Source: Aerobium sp039839275 (GTDB lineage Bacteria > Pseudomonadota > Alphaproteobacteria > Rhizobiales > Rhizobiaceae). From it: a DNA stretch of 64,000 nt. The notes under the pieces are model-generated. The model was given only the letters and a program-made list of their open reading frames with translations. It was not told the origin of the DNA and searched no databases. Below, in pieces: positions 35,651-44,946 of this stretch. Numbering within the stretch: the first letter of the stretch is position 1; the number at the start of each line of letters is the position of its first letter. The stretch is from positions 372,001-436,000 of the forward strand of contig NZ_JBDOQP010000002.1 in the NCBI RefSeq assembly GCF_039839275.1, given 5' to 3'. The position numbers and the translations under genes were made by a program.

Positions 35651-36579
35651 TGAAGCTTGCCCCTGCGTCGCGCGTTTATTCACCCCGCGACGTCATCGTC
35701 TCCGTGGGGCTCATGCTGGTGGCCTGCGCACTGGTCGCGGCCACCACGCTGATCGCCAAAATGCTCGGTCCCGCCGCCGGCGCAAATCCGCTTCATCCCC
35801 TGCAGGTGTCTGCCGGACGCTTCCTGTTCGCGTTCCTCGTCCTGCTGCCGTTGCTGGCATGGAAGCGCCCGGACTTCAAAGGCGCCAGATGGGGCAACCA
35901 CATCTTGCGCGTGCTGTTCGGCTGGGCCGGGGTGTCGTGCCTGTTTGCCGCGTCCTCGGCGATGCGGCTCGCCGACGCCACCGCGATTTCCTTCCTCAAC
36001 CCGATCGTTGCGATGATGCTGTCGATTCCGCTCCTGGGCGAACGCGTCGGCCCTTGGCGCTGGGGCGCGGCGGCAATCGCCTTCGCGGGAGCCGTCATCC
36101 TGTCGGAACCCGGCACCGAGGCGTTCCAGCCGATCGCGCTGGTAGCACTGGCCGCCGCCGTCTTCATGGGTGCCGAAGCGATCCTCATCAAGAAGCTCAC
36201 CGACAGCGAACCGCCCCTGCGCATTCTGGCCATCAACAATTTCATCGGAGCCGTGCTAGCGCTTTCGGCGGCATCGTTCGTGTGGCGCGCGCCGTTGCCC
36301 GGCCAATGGCTGCTTCTCGCCGCCGTGGGCGCCACGATGGTCACGGTGCAGGCTCTGTTCATCCAAGCGATGAAGCGCGGCGATGCCAGCTTCGTGGTGC
36401 CGTTCTTCTACACGACACTGATCTATGCCGGCGTCTACGACTATCTCGTCTTCTCAGAACAGCCGACCACTGCAGGCCTGATCGGCGCGCTGCTGATCAT
36501 CGGCGGTGCCCTGACGATCGCCTGGCGCGAGCGGGTGCAACGTCGCTCGACCCCCATAACGAGAAGAGCCGCCGGCTGA
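35650..36579 (+). CDS. EamA/DMT-family metabolite transporter
   Basis: A 309-residue integral membrane protein of ten predicted spans in two EamA repeats (LFGWAGVSCLFAASSAMRLADATAISFLNPIVAMM and AVGATMVTVQALFIQAMKRGDASFVVPFFY). Such carriers export or exchange metabolites. It is coupled to the nitronate monooxygenase gene by a one-base overlap, so it shares that gene's promoter and operator and may move its substrate or product. Its last codons form the left arm of a strong hairpin. Confidence 0.88.
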   Translation: MKLAPASRVYSPRDVIVSVGLMLVACALVAATTLIAKMLGPAAGANPLHPLQVSAGRFLFAFLVLLPLLAWKRPDFKGARWGNHILRVLFGWAGVSCLFAASSAMRLADATAISFLNPIVAMMLSIPLLGERVGPWRWGAAAIAFAGAVILSEPGTEAFQPIALVALAAAVFMGAEAILIKKLTDSEPPLRILAINNFIGAVLALSAASFVWRAPLPGQWLLLAAVGATMVTVQALFIQAMKRGDASFVVPFFYTTLIYAGVYDYLVFSEQPTTAGLIGALLIIGGALTIAWRERVQRRSTPITRRAAG

Positions 36580-36592
36580 AGACCGGCGGCTC
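36566..36592. terminator. Hairpin at the EamA / 5'-nucleotidase convergence
   Basis: GAGCCGCCGG pairs with CCGGCGGCTC around a seven-base loop that contains the EamA stop codon. A ten-base perfect stem between convergent genes fits a bidirectional terminator, though no T run follows on either strand. Confidence 0.5.
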
Positions 36593-36611
36593 CTGTCCAT
36601 GGCTGCCAGCG

Positions 36612-38306
36612 TCAGTTGGCGCCAGTCACCGTGATGCGGTCCTCGAGCTTGGGCTGGTAGGGCGCGTGCTCGGCCAGATATTCGGCCACGACCTCTTCCA
36701 TTCCCGGCCCGTAATCGTAAGGGTCGACACCGTTGGACGCGAACAGCGCGTAGCCGTCGCCGCCTTGCCGCATGAAGTTGTTGGTGCCGACGCCGTACAT
36801 CTTCTCCATCTCGATGGCGGTCCACTGGTCGCCATCCATAACCTCGACGTCCTTGACGCGGCCCTGGTCTGGTGCGACCGACATGTCGAGCGTGTAGCGA
36901 AGCCCGCCCACCTGCGGGAACTTGCCGGCGCCATTCTCGATGTCGTTGACGGCGGCTTCCAGCGAGGCGACGATATCGGCACCCGACAGTTTCATCGTGG
37001 CGAGGGTGTTCTGGAACGGCAGCACCGCCAGCACGTCGCCGACGGTCGCCATGCCCTCGTCGATGGACGCGCGCAGCCCGCCGCCGTTCTGGATTGCGAT
37101 CGTCACGCCCTGGTCGGCCGCCTTCCACAGGATCGCGTCGGTGACGAGATTGCCCATCTCGCATTCCTTGGCGCGGCAGGTCTCGCGGCTGCCGTCGATC
37201 GGGCCCGCTATTTCGGCCACCTCGGTCGACTTCATGGTTTCGATCGGGCCGGCGAGTTCGTCGATGCGGGCCTCGATTTCCGCATCAGGCGTGATTGAGG
37301 CATCGAGCAGAAGCGTGTCGCCCGTGGCCTCGGCGACATAGCCTTCCGCGTCGAAGGTAAGCGCCAGATCGCCGAGATATTTGGAATAGGCCTCGGCCTG
37401 GACGATCGGCACTGCCTTGCCGGAAGGATTTTCGACCAGCGTCGCATAGGCCGGCGCGCCCTCCACCGTATTGGAGAGCAGCGTGTGGCTGTGTCCGCCG
37501 ATGATCGCCGAGATGCCGTCCACCTGCGCTGCGATTTCCTGGTCGCGCGGGAATCCCACATGCGACAGAAGCAGCACCTTGTTGACACCCTCGCCGCGGA
37601 TCCGCGTGACCGCCTCCTTGAGGTATTCGATATCGTCTCCGATGGTGACGTTCGGGCCGGGCGAGGAAATCGTCGCCGTGTCCGGCGTCAGAACCGACAG
37701 GATGCCGACCTTCTCGCCGCCGACATCGAGGATCACCCACTCGTCGACCTTGCCGGCGAGTTTTTCGCCGTCGGCCACCTCGATGTTGCCGCAGATGACC
37801 GGGAACTCGACGAAATCGACGAAGTCGGCGAGTACGTCCGGGCCGTTGTCGAACTCGTGGTTGCCGAGCGCCATCGCGTCGAAGCCGATCTTGTTCATGA
37901 ACTCGCCTTCCGCCTTGCCGCGGTAGGTGGTGTAGAACAGCGATCCCTGGAACTGGTCGCCCGCGTCGAGGGTGATGACGTTCTCGCCGGCATCCTCGAT
38001 CGCCTTGCGGCGTTCCCAGATCTTGGTCGCGACGCGGCCGAAGCCGCCGAAGCATTCACCGGCCGTTTCGTCTTCGGCCGAGCAGGTGGAGCCATATTTG
38101 CTGATCGATTCGACGCGCGAGTGCATGTCGTTGATGTGCAGGATGTTGAGCTTGAACGCGCCCTGCGCATGGGCCGAGCGCATCGAGAAATGCGCGAGGG
38201 AGCCCGTGCTCGTGACCGCGAGGGTGGCACCGGCAACCTGCAGGAAGCGGCGACGGCTCAACGCAGGCTTCGCCTGCCCACCCGCACGATTGTTTTCATT
38301 CGACAT
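36612..38306 (-). CDS. Tat-exported 5'-nucleotidase / cyclic phosphodiesterase family
   Basis: A 564-residue periplasmic enzyme. The twin-arginine signal is SRRRFLQVAG near residue 18. The metallophosphatase domain has HINDMHSR, GNHEFDNG and GGHSHT; the C-terminal 5'-nucleotidase domain has GNLVTDAILW and AIQNGGGLRASID. It should release phosphate from nucleotides or cyclic nucleotides in the periplasm. The start at 38306 was chosen to place the Tat motif near the N terminus. Confidence 0.92.
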   Translation of the reverse strand: MSNENNRAGGQAKPALSRRRFLQVAGATLAVTSTGSLAHFSMRSAHAQGAFKLNILHINDMHSRVESISKYGSTCSAEDETAGECFGGFGRVATKIWERRKAIEDAGENVITLDAGDQFQGSLFYTTYRGKAEGEFMNKIGFDAMALGNHEFDNGPDVLADFVDFVEFPVICGNIEVADGEKLAGKVDEWVILDVGGEKVGILSVLTPDTATISSPGPNVTIGDDIEYLKEAVTRIRGEGVNKVLLLSHVGFPRDQEIAAQVDGISAIIGGHSHTLLSNTVEGAPAYATLVENPSGKAVPIVQAEAYSKYLGDLALTFDAEGYVAEATGDTLLLDASITPDAEIEARIDELAGPIETMKSTEVAEIAGPIDGSRETCRAKECEMGNLVTDAILWKAADQGVTIAIQNGGGLRASIDEGMATVGDVLAVLPFQNTLATMKLSGADIVASLEAAVNDIENGAGKFPQVGGLRYTLDMSVAPDQGRVKDVEVMDGDQWTAIEMEKMYGVGTNNFMRQGGDGYALFASNGVDPYDYGPGMEEVVAEYLAEHAPYQPKLEDRITVTGAN

Positions 38307-38578
38307 GTCACGCCTCCATTTGCGCGTTGTATTGTTTATGTCCCCGGCGATCTCGAAGCTGCCAGCAACCGCAGCCGGCGCAGGCCGGTACGGCGCCATG
38401 ATGCCCTTGCTCCATGATCGCTTGATGAATGTTCGCCCGCGTTTACCGTCTGGTCAAGAATTACATTTGCCAGCCGGCTAATCGGTTTGTCCGCTGGACC
38501 ACCGCAAGGGGCATGACGGGCTGCGCCGCCACTGCTAAACGTGACGCAATATCTATCCCTGCAGAAGGCAGACCCGGA

Positions 38579-39580
38579 ATGCTCAAGACCCCCTACCTCC
38601 TCTTTCTCGGCGATGCGCCGGATCAATTGGCCGCCAAGGTTGCCCAAGGCATCAAGGACTGGCGGCCGGAGTTCTCGCTCGGCCAGATGAGGCTTGAGGG
38701 CTGCAAGGCGGATCTCGGCCTCGCCGAGATGACGATCGCGGAAGCAAAGGCCGCCGGCGCCCGAACGCTCGTGGTCGGTGCCGCCAACCGTGGCGGCGTC
38801 ATCTCGGATGCCTGGATCGCGACGCTGATCGAGGCCATCGAAGCGGGCATGGACATCGCATCGGGCCTGCACAATCTGCTGCGGGATCGCAAGGAACTGG
38901 TCGACGCGGCCGAGAAGGCGGGCGTCGCGCTTTACGACGTGCGCGTTCCGACGGTGCAGTACCCGATCGCCGACGGCAAGCGGCGCACCGGCAAGCGCTG
39001 CCTCGCGGTCGGCACCGATTGTTCGGTGGGCAAGATGTACACCGCGCTCGCCATGGAAAAGGAGATGCGCGCGCGCGACCAGAAGGCGACGTTCCGCGCC
39101 ACCGGGCAGACGGGCATTCTGATCACGGGGTCCGGCGTGCCGCTCGACGCGGTCATCGCCGACTTCATGGCCGGAAGCATCGAATGGCTGACGCCCGACA
39201 ACGATGCGGATCACTGGGACCTGATCGAGGGGCAGGGCAGCCTTTTCCACCCGTCCTATTCAGGCGTCACGCTGGCGCTCGTACATGGCGGCCAGCCGGA
39301 CGCGCTGGTGCTGTGCCACGAGCCGACGCGCAGCCACATGCGCGGCCTGCCGCACTACCAGTTGCCGAGCCTCGAACAGCTTCGCGAAGCCGCGCTGACG
39401 ATGGCGCAGGTGGTCAACCCGGACGTCAAGGTGGTCGGCATATCGATCAACACTGCCGGCATGGGCGTCGACGAGGCGAAATCCTATCTCGCTGACGTCG
39501 AGAAGCGCATGGGGCTGCCCGCCGTCGATCCGTTCCGCGACGGCGCAAGCCGCCTCGTGGACGCACTGTCGGCGATTTGA
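38579..39580 (+). CDS. dgcN: DUF1611 family; D-glutamate N-acetyltransferase DgcN-like
   Basis: A 333-residue P-loop protein of the DUF1611 family with GTDCSVGKMYTAL at residues 145-157 and a Rossmann-like N-terminal domain. Family members named DgcN are reported to N-acetylate D-glutamate, usually with a dipeptide-epimerase partner DgcA, which is not next to it here. Instead it faces an operon with three D-glutamate-cyclase-like genes, so a role in D-glutamate metabolism is likely. The ATG at 38579 starts MLKTPYLLFLGDA, the family start. Confidence 0.85.
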   Translation: MLKTPYLLFLGDAPDQLAAKVAQGIKDWRPEFSLGQMRLEGCKADLGLAEMTIAEAKAAGARTLVVGAANRGGVISDAWIATLIEAIEAGMDIASGLHNLLRDRKELVDAAEKAGVALYDVRVPTVQYPIADGKRRTGKRCLAVGTDCSVGKMYTALAMEKEMRARDQKATFRATGQTGILITGSGVPLDAVIADFMAGSIEWLTPDNDADHWDLIEGQGSLFHPSYSGVTLALVHGGQPDALVLCHEPTRSHMRGLPHYQLPSLEQLREAALTMAQVVNPDVKVVGISINTAGMGVDEAKSYLADVEKRMGLPAVDPFRDGASRLVDALSAI

Positions 39581-39636
39581 AGTTTCTGTTCAGCCGTTCA
39601 GCGTAGCGCCGCTTCCCTCTCGCCGTCACAATCGCG

Positions 39637-39667
39637 TTCCGAGCCAGATTCGACATCCGGCTCGGAA
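39637..39667. terminator. Hairpin between convergent dgcN and RidA-like gene
   Basis: TTCCGAGCC (39637-39645) pairs with GGCTCGGAA (39659-39667). A nine-base stem with a 13-base loop between convergent genes. No T run, so the terminator role is tentative. Confidence 0.4.
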
Positions 39668-39682
39668 GCGACATCGTCCAGA

Positions 39683-40030
39683 TTAAAGAGCGGCCTCTAC
39701 CTGTATCTCGACCTTCATTTTCGGATCGGCGAGGCGCGCCTCAACGCAGGCACGTACAGGTTCGCTGCCGGCGACGATCCATTGGTCGTAGACCGAGTTC
39801 ATCCGCTCGAAATTGCGGATGTCCGTGATCCAGATCATCACTTTCACAACCTTGTCACGGCCGCTCCCCGCGTCCAGCAGCAGAGCGTCGATCTGGTCGA
39901 GCACGTCCTGCGTCTGCGTTTCGATCTCGCCATCGGTATCGCGTGGGGTGACGCCTTTCAGATAGAGCGTGTCGCCATGCGCAACCGCCGCGCTCATGCG
40001 CTTGTTACCCGGATAGCGTTGAAGTGCCAT
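39683..40030 (-). CDS. RidA/YjgF-family protein
   Basis: A 115-residue RidA-like protein. The family landmarks are ITDIRNFERMNSVYDQW and the C-terminal PVRACVEARLADPKMKVEIQVEA, with the conserved Arg in PVRACV and Glu in VEIQVEA. RidA proteins hydrolyse reactive enamine/imine intermediates from amino-acid catabolism. It is the last gene of the DUF4392-ABC operon. The second ATG was chosen because GAGGA lies eight bases before it. Its presence points to an imine or enamine intermediate in the pathway. Confidence 0.88.
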   Translation of the reverse strand: MALQRYPGNKRMSAAVAHGDTLYLKGVTPRDTDGEIETQTQDVLDQIDALLLDAGSGRDKVVKVMIWITDIRNFERMNSVYDQWIVAGSEPVRACVEARLADPKMKVEIQVEAAL

Positions 40031-40049
40031 ACTCATATTCCTCTCATGT

Positions 40050-41003
40050 TCAGAACGGGCGCACCTTCGGCTCGTCGAGGTAGCGGATCGCGATATTCTC
40101 GATCAACCTGACGATCGCGGCGTTGCAATCGGCGGGAATGCCGTCACAGACGGGCACTACGCCGCCGCCGCCGCCATCCGTCAGCCCCAACCCGACGCCG
40201 ACATAGTGAAGTTGCTCCTCGATATCGGGATCATGGCAGAGCGACGTGTCGCCGCGCACCATCGCCAAGGCAGCCAGAACGCCATAGGCGCCGATGTTGG
40301 ATGACGTACCGAATACCAGAATATCCGTGGCAACCGTCGAGAAGATTCCGCCGCCGCAGGGGGTCCGCTGCTCCTGATTGTGCCCCGGTATCGCTGCCAT
40401 CAAGGCATCGCGAACCTTGCCGAACCCGATCTCGTTGCCGCCATCACCGATCGCGATGGTGCGTTTGCCGCGTTCTCGGGCCTGGTTGAAAAGGTAGTCC
40501 ACGTTGGTGCGGTACGGATCGCGCACCGCCCCGCTGATGCCGTGCAGGTGGCCGTTCGGGTTGCCGCCGAGACGTTCGATGGCGATCAGCATGTCGCTTT
40601 GTTCGAGGATTTCGTCCTGCTGCGCCGTATCGCCCTTTCGAAGCGTCAGCACGGATGCATTCGCGCCGAGGAACTTGAGCAAACCGACGATCGGCGGGAT
40701 GCACTCGGCATCGGAACAGATGGTCACGGTGTGACCGATCTTTTCCAGCTTCTGGGCCAAGACGGCCGCCCCGAACGGCCCGTCATTTTCACCGACCGGC
40801 ATGTGGTCCGGCAATGCGGCGCCGGTGACGATCGTGATCCTCGCGGGTTCACGATCGAGGGCCTCGGCGGCGGCCAGCACCAGCGGCCTGTCTTCGGCCT
40901 CTCTGCACACCGCAGCCAGGGCCGCCTTGAAACCGCGTTCGCGGCCACGCCTTCTCATTTCGACCGATATGACGCGGTCGATCGCATCTGCTGCAATGTG
41001 CAT
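40050..41003 (-). CDS. D-glutamate-cyclase-like protein (DUF4392), paralogue 1
   Basis: A 317-residue member of the DUF4392/glutamate cyclase family (C-terminal domain of human DGLUCY, which turns D-glutamate into 5-oxo-D-proline). Conserved motifs: VTGAALPDHMPVGENDGPFGA with GENDGP at 71-76, GDGGNEIGFGK at 186-196, and SSNIGAYGVLAALA. The first motif has Asn where paralogues 2 and 3 have Thr, and the third lacks their NWGGYG, so it is the most diverged copy. It follows paralogue 2 by 12 bases and precedes the RidA-like gene. Confidence 0.85.
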   Translation of the reverse strand: MHIAADAIDRVISVEMRRRGRERGFKAALAAVCREAEDRPLVLAAAEALDREPARITIVTGAALPDHMPVGENDGPFGAAVLAQKLEKIGHTVTICSDAECIPPIVGLLKFLGANASVLTLRKGDTAQQDEILEQSDMLIAIERLGGNPNGHLHGISGAVRDPYRTNVDYLFNQARERGKRTIAIGDGGNEIGFGKVRDALMAAIPGHNQEQRTPCGGGIFSTVATDILVFGTSSNIGAYGVLAALAMVRGDTSLCHDPDIEEQLHYVGVGLGLTDGGGGGVVPVCDGIPADCNAAIVRLIENIAIRYLDEPKVRPF

Positions 41004-41015
41004 GGGGAACTCCCG

Positions 41016-42017
41016 TCAGAAATCGCGGTTGATGGTCCGCAGGCTGTTGGTGACGATCTCGCGAAGCATGGTGATCATCGCGCCCTGGACTGGCGTTGAG
41101 GTGCCGTCCACGTAGGGCACGACCCGCATCAGGAGTCCGTCCATCGCGCCAGCGGCGATGCATCGGTCGAGCATTCGGTATTCGTCGTCGACGCTGTGGA
41201 TGACGTCTGGATTGCCGAGCAGGCCGGCAAGCGCGGCCGCGATGCCGTAGCCTCCCCAGTTGGAGACGGCGGTCGAGATGAGAATGTCGGTTTCGGTGAC
41301 GGTGCCGACCTTCGGGCCGTGCGGCTGGATCTTCGTGATCGCGTCACGGATCTTGCCGTAGCCGATCTCGTTGCCGCCATCGCCGACGCCGATCGTCAGG
41401 ACGCCGCGCTTCTTCGCCTCTTCGACGAGCAAGTGTGCGCATGCCATGTCGTCCGGGTCCCGCGCCGTGCCTAGCAGGCTGTGGAAATTGCCGGAGATTC
41501 CAGGCCCGCCCTTCTCGACGAAGACGATGGCACGCGGCGAGAACTCCGCGAAGATCGCATCGACGAAGGTGGCGCCCGCTTCAAGTCCCAGCGGCATCTC
41601 GCGGGCAACTGTCACGCCGCCGCGCTTTGGGAAATCCGCTTCGTCGGCGATGGCGAGACCAATGCCCTCGACCGAGCCGATCACCGGCCCCATGTTTCGG
41701 GTCTCGGAGATCATCACCGGCTTGGCGCCGATGCCGATGTCGAGCGCGCGGGCAACTGCCGCGGCGCCCATCGGCCCGTCGGTTTCGCCTTTGGGCAGCC
41801 AAGGCGCGGTTCCGGCGCCGGTCACCACGAGAACATGGTCGCCCTTCGAGAGCGCCTTGATCAGTGCCTCGGCCGCGAGGAACGTCAGCGGCTGATCGTT
41901 CTGGGCTTCGCGGGCGGCGGCGTACATCTGGTGGGTGACCCCGCGTGGCAGGCCGCTGCCCGGCCTCATCTCGATGTTGATCAGCCGGTCGATATATTCG
42001 CAGGTGGTAGCGTCCAT
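41016..42017 (-). CDS. D-glutamate-cyclase-like protein (DUF4392), paralogue 2
   Basis: A 333-residue DUF4392 protein with GETDGP at 77-82, GDGGNEIGYGK at 212-222 and VSNWGGYGIAAALAGL. It shares with paralogue 1 the segment of the type EKGGPGISGNFHSLLGTARDP, whose Glu, Gly and His are kept in all three copies and are candidates for the active site. AAGAAGGGACATC precedes the ATG. It lies 15 bases after the ATPase gene of the same operon. Confidence 0.86.
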   Translation of the reverse strand: MDATTCEYIDRLINIEMRPGSGLPRGVTHQMYAAAREAQNDQPLTFLAAEALIKALSKGDHVLVVTGAGTAPWLPKGETDGPMGAAAVARALDIGIGAKPVMISETRNMGPVIGSVEGIGLAIADEADFPKRGGVTVAREMPLGLEAGATFVDAIFAEFSPRAIVFVEKGGPGISGNFHSLLGTARDPDDMACAHLLVEEAKKRGVLTIGVGDGGNEIGYGKIRDAITKIQPHGPKVGTVTETDILISTAVSNWGGYGIAAALAGLLGNPDVIHSVDDEYRMLDRCIAAGAMDGLLMRVVPYVDGTSTPVQGAMITMLREIVTNSLRTINRDF

Positions 42018-42032
42018 GATGTCCCTTCTTCC

Positions 42033-43100
42033 CTAGTCTGTAAGAATTCTCGAATTGGTCATGCGCCAGCTTGCATAGGCGCGGTCGCCCTTCGCCAACG
42101 ACCAGCCGGTCACCGGTGCGAAGGCACGCAGTTCCTGGCCATCGTCGGATTTGAAGATCACGATCAGCCGATGGCCCTGGAACAGGATGTCGACGATGTG
42201 GCCGGGTAGTCCGGTCTCTTCGCCTCCGACGATGAGGTCCTCGGGCCGGACGGCGATGGTGACGTTCTGTCCCGCCGACAATGAGGATTCCGCCGCTCCC
42301 GCCTGCACGCGCCTGCCTGCTACGTCCACGGTCGCGACGCCGTCGCCGACGCTTTCCAGGCGCCCATCGATGAGGTTCGTGGTGCCGAGGAATGTCGAGA
42401 CAAAGCGTGAGACTGGATTGGCATAGACTTCGCTTGGGGAACCGATCTGAAGAATCTTGCCGTCGCGCATCACGGCGATACGGTCGGACAGCGTCATCGC
42501 CTCTTCCTGGTCGTGAGTAACGAAGATCGTCGTCACACCGACATTCTGCTGCAGCAGCCGCAGTTCTACCTGCATCTCCTCGCGCAGGTTCTTGTCGAGC
42601 GCAGACAGGGGCTCGTCGAGAAGCAGGATCGCCGGTTCGATCACCAGCGCACGTGCCAGCGCGACCCGCTGCTGCATGCCGCCGGAAAGCTGTCGCGGAT
42701 AGCGATCGCGGGCATGCTGCAATCCGACCCGATCGAGAACGGATTTGACCCGTTCCGCGATCTCGGGCTTGCGCACGCGTGCCACCTTGAGGCCGTAAGC
42801 CACGTTCTCCGCAGCCGTCATGTGCGGAAACAGGGCGTAGTTCTGGAACACGACGCCGAACCGCCGGTCATATGGCGGACGGTGCGAGATGTCGGTGCCG
42901 TCGCAGACGATGCGCCCCTCGTCCGGGGCCAGGAAGCCGGCGACCATGCGAAGCAGGGTCGTCTTCCCGCAACCCGACGGACCGAGCAGGCCCAGGAACT
43001 CGCCCGCGGCGACGTTGACCGAAACGTCGTCGACGGCAATGTTCCTGCCATAGCTGAGCGATACCCGATCGATATCGAGGCTGGATGCTGCCCGCGCCAT
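42033..43100 (-). CDS. ABC importer ATPase, PotA-like
   Basis: A 355-residue ATP-binding subunit with Walker A GPSGCGKTT near residue 40, the Q loop FQNYALFPH, signature LSGGMQQR, Walker B ILLLDEPLSALD and the switch His in VTHDQEEA. A C-terminal TOBE domain (about 275-350) is typical of importers for spermidine/putrescine, iron or sulfonates. It energises the two permeases of this operon at the inner membrane. Its ATG overlaps the stop of DUF4392 paralogue 3 by one base. Confidence 0.93.
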   Translation of the reverse strand: MARAASSLDIDRVSLSYGRNIAVDDVSVNVAAGEFLGLLGPSGCGKTTLLRMVAGFLAPDEGRIVCDGTDISHRPPYDRRFGVVFQNYALFPHMTAAENVAYGLKVARVRKPEIAERVKSVLDRVGLQHARDRYPRQLSGGMQQRVALARALVIEPAILLLDEPLSALDKNLREEMQVELRLLQQNVGVTTIFVTHDQEEAMTLSDRIAVMRDGKILQIGSPSEVYANPVSRFVSTFLGTTNLIDGRLESVGDGVATVDVAGRRVQAGAAESSLSAGQNVTIAVRPEDLIVGGEETGLPGHIVDILFQGHRLIVIFKSDDGQELRAFAPVTGWSLAKGDRAYASWRMTNSRILTD

Positions 43101-44119
43101 CAGAATCTCCGCTTGAAGCCGGAAATCAGCCCGTTGCGGACGATATGCTGAAGCATGGTGACGACCGCGTACTGGACCTCTTCATCCATGCCGTCGACCG
43201 CCATGATATGCCGCCCGGTAGAGCCATCCGCCGCGCCGAACGCGACGTTTGCTTCCAGGATGCGACGTTCCGCCTTTGCCGTGTGGGCCAGTTCCGGTTT
43301 CTGCATCAGTGCCGCCATCGCAGCGATGATGCCGTAGCCGCCCCAGTTCGACGTGTTGGCCGCCACCAGAACGTCGGTCTCGACGCGGGTTGCGAGCGTC
43401 TCGCCCGACGGCTTGTGCTTGTGGATGGCGGGAACGATCTTGCCGTAGCCGATCTCGTTGCCATTGTCGCCGATGCCGAGCGTCGCGACGCCGCGGCGCG
43501 TGCCTTCCTCGAAGAGCGGTTCCGCGCGGCAATGGGTGTCGCCGACCGGCTTGCCCGAGGCGGAATGGGCGACGCCGTTGGCGGCCGGCCCGATCTTTTC
43601 GATCGAGATCATCAGGCATGGGTCGAACCGGTCGAGATAGCCGCTGCAGGTCGCCTCGGCGGCATCGCCCGGAACAAGCGGGAGCACCGCCGTGCTATAG
43701 GGGATTTCCGCGATCGCGCTGATGTCGCGCAGGCCGAGGCCGGCGGCAAGTGCGGTGGCCTCGACGTTGGCGACGAAGGGCTCGTCGGTCAGAAGAATCG
43801 GAACCGCGCCGGTTGCCGCGTGGATGGCCAGCGCGAGAGCGACCGCCCCCGGAGGGCCATCGGTCTCGCCCGCAGGCAGGAAGCGGGGATTGCCCGCGCC
43901 GGTGACGACGAAGAAGTACCGGCCTTCCTTGGCGTTGGCCATGATGTGCCGTGCGGCGAGCAGCGACAGCGGCAGCCCGCCCTGAGCCTCGACCGCGGCC
44001 TCGTGCAGCTTGGCGATGACCCCGCGCGAATAGTCGGAGATCCGCATCTCCACAGTCGTCAGCCGATCGATCTGGCGACAGATGTTTTCAAGGTTTGGGT
44101 GTTCCTGATACGCGGTCAT
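43100..44119 (-). CDS. D-glutamate-cyclase-like protein (DUF4392), paralogue 3
   Basis: A 339-residue DUF4392 protein with GETDGP at 84-89, GDNGNEIGYGK at 217-227 and TSNWGGYGIIAAMA. Asn replaces Gly in the second motif (GDNG for GDGG). The Glu-Gly-His segment SIEKIGPAANGVAH is kept. It is embedded in the transporter genes: its ATG overlaps the permease 2 stop by four bases and its stop overlaps the ATPase ATG by one base, so it was fixed as part of the import operon and not added at an end. Confidence 0.87.
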   Translation of the reverse strand: MTAYQEHPNLENICRQIDRLTTVEMRISDYSRGVIAKLHEAAVEAQGGLPLSLLAARHIMANAKEGRYFFVVTGAGNPRFLPAGETDGPPGAVALALAIHAATGAVPILLTDEPFVANVEATALAAGLGLRDISAIAEIPYSTAVLPLVPGDAAEATCSGYLDRFDPCLMISIEKIGPAANGVAHSASGKPVGDTHCRAEPLFEEGTRRGVATLGIGDNGNEIGYGKIVPAIHKHKPSGETLATRVETDVLVAANTSNWGGYGIIAAMAALMQKPELAHTAKAERRILEANVAFGAADGSTGRHIMAVDGMDEEVQYAVVTMLQHIVRNGLISGFKRRF

Positions 44120-44946
44120 GCGCGGCTGTCCTTTCCCTGCATGGTGCTGGCGGCGAAGGTTTCGAGCCCGATGAGGCGCTCGATGACGATCATCACGACC
44201 AGCATGAAGACGATGAGCATTGCCGACACCGCAGCGAGCGTGGTGTTGAGTCCGGCTTCGGCTGCCTGGTTGTAGAGAAGGGCCGGCAGCGGCATGGAAC
44301 CGGGCGACGAGAGAAAGAGCGAGATCGTGACGTTGTCGAACGACATCACGAAGGCCATGACGGCACCCGCCACCATTCCCGGGCGCACCATCGGGATCGT
44401 TATATCGACGAGCGCGCGCCAGGGCCGTGCCCCGAGGCTGAGCGCGCAATCGACGAGATTGCGGTCGAGCCGTGCCGCGGACGCCTGGATGGTACGGATC
44501 GCGTAAGGGGCGCAGACGACACCGTGTGCGAGCACCAGCGGCATCATTCCACGCACCACGCCGATCTGGCTGAAATACTGCAGCAGCCCCAGGGCCAAGG
44601 CGAGTTCAGGCAGGATGATCGGTGACAGGAAGAATGCCTGCAGCAGTGCCTTGCCACGAAATTCAGCCGCCGCCATCGTCAGTCCGACGATCAGCGCGAT
44701 GGCCACCGACAGGATCGTCGACAGGATCGCCACCTGGAAGCTGAACTTGAAACCCTGCCAATACTGGTTGAGCGTCACGATGTCGGTGAACCAGCGCGTC
44801 GTGAAACCGGTCGGCGGAAAGACGAGGAACGGCGTCGGCGAGACGCTGGCGGCGAGCACGACGAAGACGGGTGCCAGGATGAAGGCGCAGATCAGCGCGA
44901 TCAGCGCGCCGAAGAAAAGGCGCTCGGGAGAATAGCGGCTCATCAC
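44116..44946 (-). CDS. ABC importer permease, PotC-like
   Basis: A 276-residue inner-membrane permease with six predicted spans and the EAA loop in its cytoplasmic segment (ALSLGARPWRALVDITIPMVRPG). It pairs with the PotB-like permease directly upstream; the ATG overlaps that gene's stop by four bases. PotC-type subunits import polyamines, amino acids or opine-like compounds. Confidence 0.92.
   Translation of the reverse strand: MMSRYSPERLFFGALIALICAFILAPVFVVLAASVSPTPFLVFPPTGFTTRWFTDIVTLNQYWQGFKFSFQVAILSTILSVAIALIVGLTMAAAEFRGKALLQAFFLSPIILPELALALGLLQYFSQIGVVRGMMPLVLAHGVVCAPYAIRTIQASAARLDRNLVDCALSLGARPWRALVDITIPMVRPGMVAGAVMAFVMSFDNVTISLFLSSPGSMPLPALLYNQAAEAGLNTTLAAVSAMLIVFMLVVMIVIERLIGLETFAASTMQGKDSRA

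Noticed and set aside
39637..39667. Strong rho-independent terminator after dgcN
   Set aside because: The stem is good but no T run follows on either strand, so I list it only as a tentative hairpin.
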